Assembly (NCBI GenBank): GCA_021788095.1
Contig: JAJYLB010000003.1
Span: 124,001-188,000 of the forward strand
DNA: 64,000 bases
From: Acidobacteriota bacterium
GTDB taxonomy: Bacteria > Acidobacteriota > Terriglobia > Acidiferrales > UBA7541
Direction of reading: 5' to 3'
In this document: piece after piece, positions 34,074 to 43,005 of the stretch
How positions within the stretch are numbered: position 1 is the first letter of the stretch
Layout: the number at the start of each line of letters is the position of its first letter
Notes under the pieces: model-generated
Seen by the model: the letters and a program-made list of their open reading frames with translations, nothing else
Told to the model about the DNA's origin: nothing
The model's database searches: none
Made by a program: the position numbers and the translations under genes

Positions 34074-34922
34074 TTACGGCTCGAGCCAGAGTTCGCCGGC
34101 GCGCTTAACGGCTTTGACGACGGCCTTGATCAAGGTGACGCGAAGCCGCCCTTCCTCGAGCTCGAGCAACCCGTCTATGGTGCAGCCGGCGGGCGTAGTG
34201 ACGGCGTCCTTGAGCAGAGCGGGATGGGCGCCGGTCTCGAGGACGACGGACGCGGCTCCCAGCGCGGTTTGCGCGGCAAGCAGGGTGGCAACGTCGCGCG
34301 GCAAGCCCACCTTCACTCCGCCCTCCGCCAGCGATTCCAGAATGACGTAGATGAATGCCGGGCCGCTGGCGGAAAGCCCGGTGACGGCATCCATCAACTT
34401 TTCGTCCACGACGATGGTGCGGCCGACGGTGGCGAAGAGAGTTTGCGCGGTTTCGAGGTGGGCGTCGGTGGCGTGCGCGCCGCGAGCGAGCGCGATCATT
34501 CCCCGGCGAACGAGGCAAGGGGTGTTGGGCATGGCGCGGACGACCGGTACGCGCGGGCCGACGAATTTTTCGAGCGAAGCCAGGGGCACGGACGCGGCAA
34601 CCGAAATCACCAGCTTCCCCGGCCCGAGTTCCGGCCGGATCTCTTCGAGGACCTCGCGCACCGTCTGCGGCTTCACCGCGACCAGCACCACATCGGCGCG
34701 GCGCGCTGCCGCGCGGTTGTCCGTACCCACCGAAACCGGCAGGCGCGCGGCGAGTTCGCGAGCGCGGTCGGGGTGGCGGACGCTGGCGCAGAGGTTCTCG
34801 GCGCGCAGGAGCTTCTGTTCGAGAAACCCCTCGAGCAGGATGCCGCCGATCTTCCCCGCGCCAATCACGGCGACGCGGGTGGCGGAGCGGTCAGAGGCAG
34901 CGGAGCGCTTGGGAGCGGGCAT
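34074..34922 (-). CDS. proC: Pyrroline-5-carboxylate reductase
   Basis: Last step of proline synthesis. 282 aa. The N-terminal Rossmann motif is VIGAGKIGGILLEG, then VVLVAVKPQTV. The C-terminal signature region runs SGPAFIYVILESLAEGGVK and later TTPAGCTIDGLLELE, as in the family. It lies 58 bases upstream of the DNA glycosylase gene on the same strand; read-through into the restriction-modification operon is possible. Confidence 0.94.
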   Translation of the reverse strand: MPAPKRSAASDRSATRVAVIGAGKIGGILLEGFLEQKLLRAENLCASVRHPDRARELAARLPVSVGTDNRAAARRADVVLVAVKPQTVREVLEEIRPELGPGKLVISVAASVPLASLEKFVGPRVPVVRAMPNTPCLVRRGMIALARGAHATDAHLETAQTLFATVGRTIVVDEKLMDAVTGLSASGPAFIYVILESLAEGGVKVGLPRDVATLLAAQTALGAASVVLETGAHPALLKDAVTTPAGCTIDGLLELEEGRLRVTLIKAVVKAVKRAGELWLEP

Positions 34923-34957
34923 AGGTCCTCATTCTCGGTAGATTATGTCTCAGAGCA

Positions 34958-34986
34958 GGGGCGATCCCGCAGGGCGGGATCGCCCC
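34958..34986. repeat. Perfect 13-bp hairpin between RNase E/G and proC
   Basis: GGGGCGATCCCGC (34958-34970) and GCGGGATCGCCCC (34974-34986) with a 3-base loop. It could end transcription of the RNase gene (52 bases after its stop), though no T-run is present. It belongs to the GC-rich intergenic hairpins seen across this window. Confidence 0.65.
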
Positions 34987-35037
34987 TACAGGCGAAGCGG
35001 GGGCGCATGCCGCGCCGTTTTCCCGCTTCGCCGCGGC

Positions 35038-37695
35038 TTAGAAGATGTCGTATTGCTCGAAATGAAGCGTAGCGTCGGATTGGATGACGACGTTCTTATG
35101 CGTGGCGCGCTCCAGCTCGTCGAGCAGGTGCGCTTCGCGCGTTTTGAGCGCCTTGGCGATTTCCGGATGCACGCGCAAAGTGAGGCTCGGAGAATCGAGT
35201 TCGCCCGCCATCTTCCGGGATTCGGTCTCGATTTCGTAGCAGATCGTCGGCACGGACTTCACCATGCCCGAACCCGAGCAGTAGGGGCAGGGCTGGCAGA
35301 GAACCCGCTCGAGCGCCTGCTTGGTCCGTTTCCGCGTGATGGCCACCAGGCCAAATTCGTTGAACGGAAGCACCTTGGAAGGGGCGCGGTCCTGGCGGAG
35401 GGCTTCCTCGAGCGCCTGGAGCACCTTGTCGCGGTTGCGCCGCTCCTCCATATCGATGAAATCGACGACGATGATGCCGCCCAGGTCGCGCAGGCGTATC
35501 TGCCGCACGATCTCTTTCACCGCGTCGATATTGGTCTTGACGATGGTGTCTTCCAGCCGGGTCGAGCCGCGGCCGACGTATTTGCCCGTATTGACGTCGA
35601 TGGCGACCAGCGCTTCGGTGTGATTGATGACGATGTAGCCGCCCGATTTCAGCCATACCTTCGGGCGCAGCGACTTGTCGATTTCCTGCTGCACGCCCAT
35701 CTCCTCGAAGATGGGTGTTTCCTTTGAATAGAGCTTCACCCGGCTGACGAGATCGGGTTGGAAGCGGCTGACGAAGTCGACAACGCGAGCGTATTCCTCC
35801 TCCGAATCCACCCAGACCGCGCTGAAATCTCGATTCAGGCAATCCCGCAGCAGTCGCTCGACCAGATTGAGATCGCGATGCAAGAGCGTGGGCGCATGCC
35901 GCTGCTCGCCTTTCACGCGAATCTCCTGCCACGTGCGGGTCAGGTATTCGGCGTCGGCGCGGATGTCGTCGTCGCCGGCCGAGCCGGCCGCCGTCCGCAC
36001 GATGAATCCGCCCGGCTGTCCTTGCCGCACGCTTTCCACCAGCCGGCGCAAGCGCGCGCGGGTCTCCCCCGTGCCGATCTTGCGAGAGATGCCGACGTGA
36101 TCGAGCGTAGGCATGTAGACCAGGAACCGGCCGGGCAGCGCGACGTGGCTGGTGATTCGCGCGCCCTTCTTGCCGAGCGGCTCCTTGGTGATCTGGATGA
36201 TGACTTCCTGGCCGGCTTTCAGCAGGTCGGAGATCTGCTGCGTGCGGCGCGGCGGAGCCTGATACCGGGACCGCTCCCGGTGGCGGTCGCGCTCGCCGCG
36301 CTGATGGTGATGGCGGCGGCCGCCGCGATGCCGGTCGCGCGGCATCGGCCGCTCGAAGCGCGAGGACGCCGGCCGATCCATCCGAACCGTGGCCACTTCG
36401 TTCCCAGGCCCGGAGGAGTCATCTGGCTCGGCTGATTCGATCGAGGCGTTGCCCTCCTGCGGTTCCGGTTCCGCGGCTTCGCCGTTCGGTTCGCTGGGCT
36501 CGCCGTTGCCGCTTTCGGCTTCGGGCTCGGCTTCCAGAACCACCTGCTGGCGCTCTTCGGCGAGCGTCTCGGTGATCGCGGCGCTTTCCTCGAAGGTGAG
36601 CTCGTCCGTGCCTTCGCTCGCGGCAGGCTCGCTCCGAGTCGCGGGCGCAGCGGTTTCCTCCGGCGCGAGCCAGAGCGAACCGGGCCGCGCCGATTCCGCG
36701 CGCGGCTCGTCTTCGATTGGAGAAGTCGCGGCGTCGGGTGCGGCCCGCTCGGCAACACCGGGCTCCGGCGGTGCAAATCCCCGCTCCTGAAATTCGGTTG
36801 GCGGCGCGCTCGGCTCATCCGCCGTTCGATCGGGAAAGCGCTCCTCGGCAGGTTCCGGCGGCTCCGGGCCCGCGACGAACGCCGGAGCAACTTCCTCACG
36901 AGCCTCGAACGGCTCGGAAGCCGCCGGCTCGTGCGATTCCGGTTCGGCGTCTCGAGGCGATAGGCCGGCGCCGCCAAACGTCTCGGGCTGCGGCTCGGGC
37001 GGCGTGGGCGCGCGATCCTTGTATTTCGCCAGCGACTCGCCCGGCAGGATAACAGGACCGTAGCCGGTGCCCGCTTCCGGTTCTGAGGGAGCCGGCTCCG
37101 ACGAGGAAACGTATTTCGATGCGGGCAGGTCGCGGCTGCCGCCGCGGCGCCCGCGCCGCCGGCCGAAGCGTCCGCCTCGCCGGTCGAACCGTCCTCGCGA
37201 CTCCATCCGCGGCGATGCCGAGGGCGGCCGCGGCGGCGCGGCTGGAGGCTCTGCGGGCGCTGCCGGCGCGAGTGGCTCCTCGGTGGCGGGTGGAGATGCG
37301 GTTTCTGGGGTTCGATGGGTCCCGGTTTGCGGGACTCCCGTCGACTCCCATCGGGACTCTGAAACCGGAGCCCCACCGGAGTCCTGAGACCGGACGGGTG
37401 AAGCCGGCGCGATCTCGGGCCGCGGGTGACTTTCTCCGCCCGGAGCGATGTGGTCGTATTCTTCGAGGTCTTCGAGAACGTCGCTGACGTAGAGGAAGGC
37501 GTCGGTATCGAGCCCGATGTCCACGAAGGCGGACTGCATCCCGGGCAGGACGCGCGTTACGCGGCCTTTGTAGATACTGCCGACGAGAGCGTATTCTTTC
37601 TCGCGCTCTATGTAGATTTCACATGGCTGCCCATCTTCGAGAATGGCAACCCTGGTTTCGTGCGCGCTGGAAGCGATCACCAATTCTTTCGACAT
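35038..37695 (-). CDS. rng: Ribonuclease E/G family protein with large disordered insertion
   Basis: 885 aa endoribonuclease. The S1 domain starts at residue 36 (LVGSIYKGRV...SAFVDIG) but is split by about 395 residues (roughly 88-482) rich in Pro, Glu and Ala. That insertion holds two Arg/His/Gly patches near 160-185 and 445-475, after which the S1 domain resumes (ISDLLKAGQEVIIQI). The catalytic part has VDVNTGK and IIVVDFIDMEE with the metal-binding Asp residues. CPYCSGSG is the zinc-link CxxC. Thus it is longer than RNase G but lacks the usual C-terminal scaffold of RNase E. ATG 37695 follows GGGGAG. Naming rng versus rne is a judgement. Confidence 0.88.
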   Translation of the reverse strand: MSKELVIASSAHETRVAILEDGQPCEIYIEREKEYALVGSIYKGRVTRVLPGMQSAFVDIGLDTDAFLYVSDVLEDLEEYDHIAPGGESHPRPEIAPASPVRSQDSGGAPVSESRWESTGVPQTGTHRTPETASPPATEEPLAPAAPAEPPAAPPRPPSASPRMESRGRFDRRGGRFGRRRGRRGGSRDLPASKYVSSSEPAPSEPEAGTGYGPVILPGESLAKYKDRAPTPPEPQPETFGGAGLSPRDAEPESHEPAASEPFEAREEVAPAFVAGPEPPEPAEERFPDRTADEPSAPPTEFQERGFAPPEPGVAERAAPDAATSPIEDEPRAESARPGSLWLAPEETAAPATRSEPAASEGTDELTFEESAAITETLAEERQQVVLEAEPEAESGNGEPSEPNGEAAEPEPQEGNASIESAEPDDSSGPGNEVATVRMDRPASSRFERPMPRDRHRGGRRHHHQRGERDRHRERSRYQAPPRRTQQISDLLKAGQEVIIQITKEPLGKKGARITSHVALPGRFLVYMPTLDHVGISRKIGTGETRARLRRLVESVRQGQPGGFIVRTAAGSAGDDDIRADAEYLTRTWQEIRVKGEQRHAPTLLHRDLNLVERLLRDCLNRDFSAVWVDSEEEYARVVDFVSRFQPDLVSRVKLYSKETPIFEEMGVQQEIDKSLRPKVWLKSGGYIVINHTEALVAIDVNTGKYVGRGSTRLEDTIVKTNIDAVKEIVRQIRLRDLGGIIVVDFIDMEERRNRDKVLQALEEALRQDRAPSKVLPFNEFGLVAITRKRTKQALERVLCQPCPYCSGSGMVKSVPTICYEIETESRKMAGELDSPSLTLRVHPEIAKALKTREAHLLDELERATHKNVVIQSDATLHFEQYDIF

Positions 37696-37834
37696 GAAAA
37701 CTCCCCGGGAATGGCGGACGCCTGCCGTCGCGGCTCGCACGTAGGGCGCGCCCGTCGCCTGGTTGGTTCCTGGCGTTAGGCTTCCTCGATGGCGTCAGCA
37801 CCTCATTCCCCCAAACGGATTTCCGGCTCCAGGC

Positions 37835-38923
37835 TCAGTTGACGAAGCGACGCAGGCGCACACTCATCACCAGTCCCAGCGCCATGAAGACAAACAGCGT
37901 GGCGGAGCCGCCGTAACTCACCAGCGGAAGCGGAATGCCCGTAACGGGCATCCAACCGATCACCATCGCCGCATTCACGAAAATATGGAACCCCAGGATG
38001 GCCGCCACGCCCGCGACAAGATACATCCCCGCGCGATCCTTCGCCTGCTTTGCATTCTGGATCAAGCGCAGCAGCAATCCTACGTACAACAAAAGGGTCA
38101 AGAAAACCCCGGCGAATCCCAGCTCCTCCCCCACGGTTGCCAAGATGAAATCCGAGGTCCGTACGGGCACGAAGCCGAGCTGATTCTGGCTGCCGTGGCC
38201 TAGCCCTTTGCCCCACAATCCCCCCGAACCCACCGCGATTTCCGATTGCAGCAACTGATACCCGGAACCGCGCGGATCCTGCTCCGGTTGCAAAAACGCC
38301 GTGAGGCGCGCCTTCTGATACGGCTTGAGCACGAAGTGCCACGCCGCGGGAATGGACAGCCCGGCTAGCGCAATCAGCGCCAGCGCGTGCTTCCATTTGA
38401 TTCCCGCCAAAAACGCTCCGACGACGGCTACCGGCACGAGAGTCAGTGCCGTGCCAAGGTCGGGCTGCAAAAGAATCAAGCCCAGCGGCACGCCGGTGAT
38501 GATGCCGAGCTTCACAAGCTCGGCCAGTCTCAGCCGGTCCGTGCGCACTCCGCTCAGAAAGCGAGCTAACGCAATGATTATAACCAACTTCGCAAATTCC
38601 GACACCTGAAACGATGCCCCGCCGATCTTTACCCACCTCCGCGCTCCGAATTGGGAATGCCCGGTGGCGAGCACCGCAAACAAGCCTCCCAACATCACCA
38701 GATAGAGAATAGGCCCGCGATCGATCACCCACTGATAATCCAGGCGCGAAAGCAACAATACCGCGGCGAAACCCAGCCCTATCCACGCCAACTGCTTCCA
38801 TGCCATGCCTGAGCCGGCATGACCCGCGGCCGAGTACAATTCCACCAGCCCCAGCAGGCACAGCGAGGCCACCAGGCCCAGGAGCCACCAGTCCAAGTCC
38901 GCGGTATGGATTCGGGCGCGCAT
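37835..38923 (-). CDS. rodA: Rod-shape SEDS glycosyltransferase RodA
   Basis: Peptidoglycan polymerase of the elongation machinery, 362 aa, about ten membrane helices. Typical SEDS segments: FQVSEFAKL, LQPDLGTAL, the large loop with QSEIAVGSGGLWGKGLGHG, RTSDFILATVGEELGF, and the C-terminal GIPLPLVSYGGSA. The ATG at 38923 follows the PBP2 stop by 10 bases, so mrdA-rodA are one unit. The frame is open further upstream inside mrdA but is unrelated there. Confidence 0.95.
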   Translation of the reverse strand: MRARIHTADLDWWLLGLVASLCLLGLVELYSAAGHAGSGMAWKQLAWIGLGFAAVLLLSRLDYQWVIDRGPILYLVMLGGLFAVLATGHSQFGARRWVKIGGASFQVSEFAKLVIIIALARFLSGVRTDRLRLAELVKLGIITGVPLGLILLQPDLGTALTLVPVAVVGAFLAGIKWKHALALIALAGLSIPAAWHFVLKPYQKARLTAFLQPEQDPRGSGYQLLQSEIAVGSGGLWGKGLGHGSQNQLGFVPVRTSDFILATVGEELGFAGVFLTLLLYVGLLLRLIQNAKQAKDRAGMYLVAGVAAILGFHIFVNAAMVIGWMPVTGIPLPLVSYGGSATLFVFMALGLVMSVRLRRFVN

Positions 38924-38933
38924 CGTTCCCCGG

Positions 38934-40826
38934 TCAGTTCGGGCCCGCCTCCGCCTTCTGCGGCGTTCCCGAAGCTTTGGGACGGCTTGCCGGATCGGCT
39001 TGCGTCGATCCCGAGCGAGGCTTCGTGGGCGAGCCGGCGAGCCGCTCCTCGCTTTGCGCCTTCTCCTTGTAGTAGGCGGCGATGACGTCGCGGGCGATGG
39101 GCGCGGCCACCGACGCCCCGTGCAGGCCGCCCTGCACCAGCACGGAAACAACGATTTCGGGATCCTGCCGGGGAGCGAAGCCGACGAACCAGGCGTTGTC
39201 GAGATAGCGGTGCCCGCTGAGCCGCTGGGCCGCTTCGTCGCTCACCACCTGCGCGCTGCCCGTCTTGCCGCAAAACTGTATGCCTTCGAGCCGCGACGCC
39301 GCGGCCGTGCCCCCTCCCTCATTCACCACGCCGTACATGGCTTCGGTCACCGTGTCGACGGTGCCGGGGAGCAGCGGAAAGCGAATTTCGGGATCGACGG
39401 CGGCTGTGCGAAGCAGGTGCGGCTGCTTGAACGCGCCCCCCATGGCGATTCCCCCGATGGAATAGGCGAGCTGGAGCGGAGTCACGGTCGTGGCGCCTTG
39501 GCCGATCGCCACCGAAATCGTTTCCCCCGGGTACCACGGCTGGTGAAACTCGCGTTCCTTCCATGCGGGCGAGGGAACCAGCCCCGCATCCTCTCCCGGC
39601 AGATCGATTCCCGTGCGTCGGCCCAAGCCGAGATCTTTTGCGAATTCGGAGATGCGGTCGATCCCCAGCCGCTTCCCCACGTTGTAGAAATAGACGTCGC
39701 ACGATTGCACGATCGCTTTGTGGAGATCGACCAAGCCGTGTGCGTGTTCTCGCGTCTTCCATACCCAGCAGTGGAACACGCGCCCGTAGAAGACCGCGCT
39801 CCCCGGGCAGAACACGGTGAAATTGGCGGGCGGGACGCCCGTTTGGAGCATCGCCGTCGCCATGATGATCTTGAAGACGGAGCCGGGAGCGAGCTGCGCC
39901 TGAATGGCGCGGTTGATCATGGGGTGTTCGGGGTCGTCGCTCAACTGCTTCCACTGGGCCGGCGTGATCCCGTGCGCGAATTCGTTCGGATCGAACGATG
40001 GCGCGCTGGCCATCACCAGCACGCCCCCGGTGCGTGGATCGAGCGCAACGACGGCGCCCGTCTTCCCTTGGAGATCGTTGAAGGCCACGCGCTCGAGGTT
40101 CTCGTCGATGGTGAGCCGTATCGTCTTGCCGGGGATCGCGGGAGTCTCCTCGAGCGTGCCGCGCACCCGGCCGCGGCTGTCGACGATGACCCGCCGGCTG
40201 CCATCGACGCCCATCAGGATGTCGTTGTACTCGCGTTCGAGACCCGATTTCCCCACCACGTCGCCCGGCCGGTAGCGGCCTTTGCTCCGTGCGATATCTT
40301 GCGGACTCACGTCGCCTACGTAACCGAACACATGGGCGAGGAAATCGTCGGGAGGGTAGTCGCGCCGCTGCACCATGAGCAGGCTCAGACAGGGAATATC
40401 GGCGCGATGCGATTCGACGAAAGCGATATCGGCCGGCGAAGCGTCGGTCTTGATCACCAACGGCTGGTACGGCGGCAGTCCCGCCGCGTCGGCCACCTGC
40501 TCGCCCAAGGCGGCGGGATCGAGCGCGAGCCCGGAAGCGATCTCGGCGAGCGATGCCTGGACGTCGGCGGGCGATTCGCGATCGAGGAGCACGCTGAAAG
40601 AAGGATAGTTGTCGAGCAGGACGTGGCCGTAACGATCGAGGATCCGGCCCCGCGGCGCGATGATGGGGATGGTGCGGATGCGATTGCGCTCGGCCAGCTC
40701 GGCGTAATGCTGGGTATCGAGCACCTGGAGTCGCCAGAAGCCGAACAGCAGCGCCGCGGCCACCACGCCGATGAGAACCGCGAGCGCGGTCATACGGATA
40801 AGAGGCAGCCTCTGCTCGTCCTCCAT
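38934..40826 (-). CDS. mrdA: Penicillin-binding protein 2 (elongation transpeptidase)
   Basis: Class B PBP partner of RodA, 630 aa. One N-terminal membrane helix (about residues 12-34), a PBP dimer domain starting IAPRGRILDRYGHVL, then the transpeptidase domain with the catalytic Ser in APGSVFKI, SCD in VQSCDVYFYNVG, and the KTG in FCGKTGSAQ. The C-terminus is a hydrophilic Pro/Ser-rich tail of about 40 residues. The ATG at 40826 (MEDEQRLP) is chosen; a TTG four codons upstream (40838), close to a GAGGG, is possible. No mreC or mreD lies upstream, unlike many mre operons. Confidence 0.94.
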   Translation of the reverse strand: MEDEQRLPLIRMTALAVLIGVVAAALLFGFWRLQVLDTQHYAELAERNRIRTIPIIAPRGRILDRYGHVLLDNYPSFSVLLDRESPADVQASLAEIASGLALDPAALGEQVADAAGLPPYQPLVIKTDASPADIAFVESHRADIPCLSLLMVQRRDYPPDDFLAHVFGYVGDVSPQDIARSKGRYRPGDVVGKSGLEREYNDILMGVDGSRRVIVDSRGRVRGTLEETPAIPGKTIRLTIDENLERVAFNDLQGKTGAVVALDPRTGGVLVMASAPSFDPNEFAHGITPAQWKQLSDDPEHPMINRAIQAQLAPGSVFKIIMATAMLQTGVPPANFTVFCPGSAVFYGRVFHCWVWKTREHAHGLVDLHKAIVQSCDVYFYNVGKRLGIDRISEFAKDLGLGRRTGIDLPGEDAGLVPSPAWKEREFHQPWYPGETISVAIGQGATTVTPLQLAYSIGGIAMGGAFKQPHLLRTAAVDPEIRFPLLPGTVDTVTEAMYGVVNEGGGTAAASRLEGIQFCGKTGSAQVVSDEAAQRLSGHRYLDNAWFVGFAPRQDPEIVVSVLVQGGLHGASVAAPIARDVIAAYYKEKAQSEERLAGSPTKPRSGSTQADPASRPKASGTPQKAEAGPN

Positions 40827-41195
40827 CCGATGTACCAAGGGCCCTCGACTCCCCGCGTTCCGCGTGCGCGCCGCCTGATAACGCTAGCACCGCGCTCCCG
40901 GCCTCGCAAGGCGCGCCGCGCGGCCAGCGGAAGGAACGGCAATAGCCACGCTGCTCCAGCGGCTGAAGCTCCTGGCTACTGCGGCCATGGGAGGCTGAGA
41001 AAAGTCGCGCAGCTCGCAAAACCCCGCGTGTCGTTTGGGTGCCTGCCCCGATTCTTTTGGTCGGGGCCCCACCCTTCCGGAGTCTCTTGCCGGAGGGTTG
41101 GGCCGGACCGCTGCCCGTTCCCCGTTTCTGTACCTTTTTCCAGTGGCCTGCCTTTCGTGTCCAGCCTGCTGTCCCCTGCCTGCCCGCCGTCCCGT

Positions 41196-41212
41196 CCGCC
41201 GAAGCCTTGGCG
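41196..41212 (-). repeat. 17-bp dispersed repeat, intergenic copy
   Basis: Reverse complement of the 17 bases at 9988-10004 in the Oar-like receptor gene, perfectly identical. The same short element is therefore found both in a gene and between genes. Confidence 0.7.
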
Positions 41213-41223
41213 AACGTGGGTGG

Positions 41224-41242
41224 TGCGGGCGTCTCGCCCGCA
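41224..41242. repeat. Hairpin TGCGGGCG/CGCCCGCA
   Basis: Perfect 8-base stem with loop TCT, 11 bases from the 17-bp repeat, part of the same repeat-rich stretch upstream of murJ. Confidence 0.6.
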
Positions 41243-41394
41243 GTCTTTGCCCCTGCCCGTCGATCCCGGCCCGAAAGACGAACTTCGGCTTTGTGGCAGA
41301 CCGCGGGCAGGCTGCGGGCAGTTGTGCCGGCTCGGGCGCGCAGGGTAGAGTCTTCGGGAGCGCGTCCCGGCGGCGTGGGGAAGAAGGGAGCCGA

Positions 41395-43005
41395 TTGACG
41401 GAGCAGCGGCAACGATTGGCTCGGCAGATCGTCGCGTCGAGCGGTATCGTGATGGCCAGCATCCTTGCCAGCCGCTTGCTCGGCTTCTTCCGGGACTGGA
41501 CCGTCGTCCACCAGATCAGTCTCAAGGCGTCGACCGACGCCTACTTCGCTGCGTTTACCCTGCCCGATTTCCTGAATTATCTGGTGGCGGGCGGCGCGCT
41601 CACCGTCACCTTCATTCCCGTTTTCACCAAGTACGCGACGGAAGGCCGGGAGGAAGAAGGCTGGGAAGTCTTTTCAACCATCCTCACGTTCATGGGGTTG
41701 GTGCTGGTGGCGCTGGTCGTGGTGGCGGAAGTTTTCGCGCCGCGGCTCGGAGCGGCGACCGAACCCGACTTCCGCGGCGCCAAACTCGCCTTGCTCGTCC
41801 ACCTCGTCCGGCTGATGCTGCCCGCGCAAATCTGTTTTTTTCTGGGCGGCGTTCTGGCGGCCGTGCAATATGCCCGCGGCAAATTCCTGATTCCTTCGCT
41901 CGCTCCCATCATCTACAACTTGGCGATCATCCTCGGCGGCGTGCTGCTCTCGGCGCGGTTCGGGGTGGCGGGATTTTCGGTGGGAGTGGTGGCGGGCGCG
42001 CTCGTGGGCAATCTGCTGCTGCAAATCTACGGCGCGTGGCGCGTCGGCGCCCGCTACCGTCCCCGGCTCCATTTGCGCCACCCGGGCTTCATCCTCTTCC
42101 TGAAGCTCACCGTGCCCATTATGCTCGCGCTCTCGCTGCCCTACACCGACGACTGGATCTGGCGCTACCTCGCGTCCTTCCTGGGAGATGGACCGATCAC
42201 TTGGCTCACCCTGGCGAAGCGGTTGATGCAGGTGCCGCAGGGCGTCGTGGGGCAAGCCGTGGGCGTCGCCGCCTTTCCCGTTCTCGCTCAGCTCTATTCG
42301 GAGAAGAGATACGACGAGCTGAATCGGCTGCTCCATCACACCTTGAAAGCGATGCTGCTGCTGCTCGTTCCCATCGCCGCGCTCACCGCGGCGCAAAGCG
42401 TGCCGCTCGCCTACTTGGTCTACCGGCACACCCGCATGACGAATTTCGATCTCCTCGCCACCGGCCAGGCGCTGCTTTTCTTCGCGCTGGGCCTCGGGGC
42501 CTGGGGCGCGCAAGGCATTCTGGCTCGCGGATTCTACGCCACGCGCGACACCCTCACGCCCGCCATCGCGGGCACCACCCTCACCTTCCTCGCCCTGCCG
42601 CTCTACTGGACTCTCGAGCGGCACATGCAGCATCGCGGCCTGGCCCTGGCTAGCACGATTGCCATCACGGTCTACGCAGTCACCCTGTTCGTTTTCCTCG
42701 TGCGGCGCACCCACAGCCGGCAGACGGCGGATCTACTCTGGTTTCTCCTGAAGATCGGCGCCGCAGCGGCGGTAGCGGGCGTGGCATGTTACGAGATGAG
42801 CGAGCGGCTCGGCCGCTGGCTTTCCTGGCGCTCGACGGGCGGGGCGTTTGTCGATTTGGTCCTCGCCACGGCTTTCGGCGTGCTGGTGCTCGTGGCGCTG
42901 TGCTGGCTGCTCCGCCTGCGCGAACTCGAAGAATACCTCCGGGAACTTTGGCAAATGGTCAGAAGCCGGCTGGACCGCGTGGCTGCCTCGACCCCCCAGC
43001 CCTAA
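41395..43005 (+). CDS. murJ: Lipid II flippase MurJ
   Basis: 536 aa, about 14 membrane helices, MVIN family; flips lipid II to the periplasm. Family segments include ASRLLGFFRDW at the first helix, TDAYFAAFTLPDFLNYLVAGGALTVTFIPVFTKY and KRLMQVPQGVVGQAVGVAAFPVLAQ. I choose the TTG at 41395 because AAGAAGGGAG lies just upstream and the protein then starts MTEQRQRLARQIVASSG. The last 47 bases overlap the end of the convergent deacetylase gene. Confidence 0.93.
   Translation: MTEQRQRLARQIVASSGIVMASILASRLLGFFRDWTVVHQISLKASTDAYFAAFTLPDFLNYLVAGGALTVTFIPVFTKYATEGREEEGWEVFSTILTFMGLVLVALVVVAEVFAPRLGAATEPDFRGAKLALLVHLVRLMLPAQICFFLGGVLAAVQYARGKFLIPSLAPIIYNLAIILGGVLLSARFGVAGFSVGVVAGALVGNLLLQIYGAWRVGARYRPRLHLRHPGFILFLKLTVPIMLALSLPYTDDWIWRYLASFLGDGPITWLTLAKRLMQVPQGVVGQAVGVAAFPVLAQLYSEKRYDELNRLLHHTLKAMLLLLVPIAALTAAQSVPLAYLVYRHTRMTNFDLLATGQALLFFALGLGAWGAQGILARGFYATRDTLTPAIAGTTLTFLALPLYWTLERHMQHRGLALASTIAITVYAVTLFVFLVRRTHSRQTADLLWFLLKIGAAAAVAGVACYEMSERLGRWLSWRSTGGAFVDLVLATAFGVLVLVALCWLLRLRELEEYLRELWQMVRSRLDRVAASTPQP

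Larger units (their letters stand above)
40827..41394. other. 568-bp gene-free region rich in dispersed hairpins
   Basis: Lies between the divergent starts of mrdA and murJ. It holds an imperfect long hairpin (GGCCC...ACCCTTCCGG to CCGGAGGGT...GGGCC, about 41074-41105), a CCCCGA/TCGGGG stem before it (41047-41067), the 17-bp repeat at 41196-41212 and a TGCGGGCG/CGCCCGCA stem at 41224-41242. Promoters for both neighbours must lie here, but no convincing -35/-10 pair stands out. The frames open through it look like repeat translation, not genes. Confidence 0.6.

Noticed and set aside
40839-41394. Upstream extension of murJ from 41035 and several small frames in the same spacer
   Set aside because: These frames translate dispersed hairpins; the murJ TTG at 41395 has a strong ribosome site and the family start.
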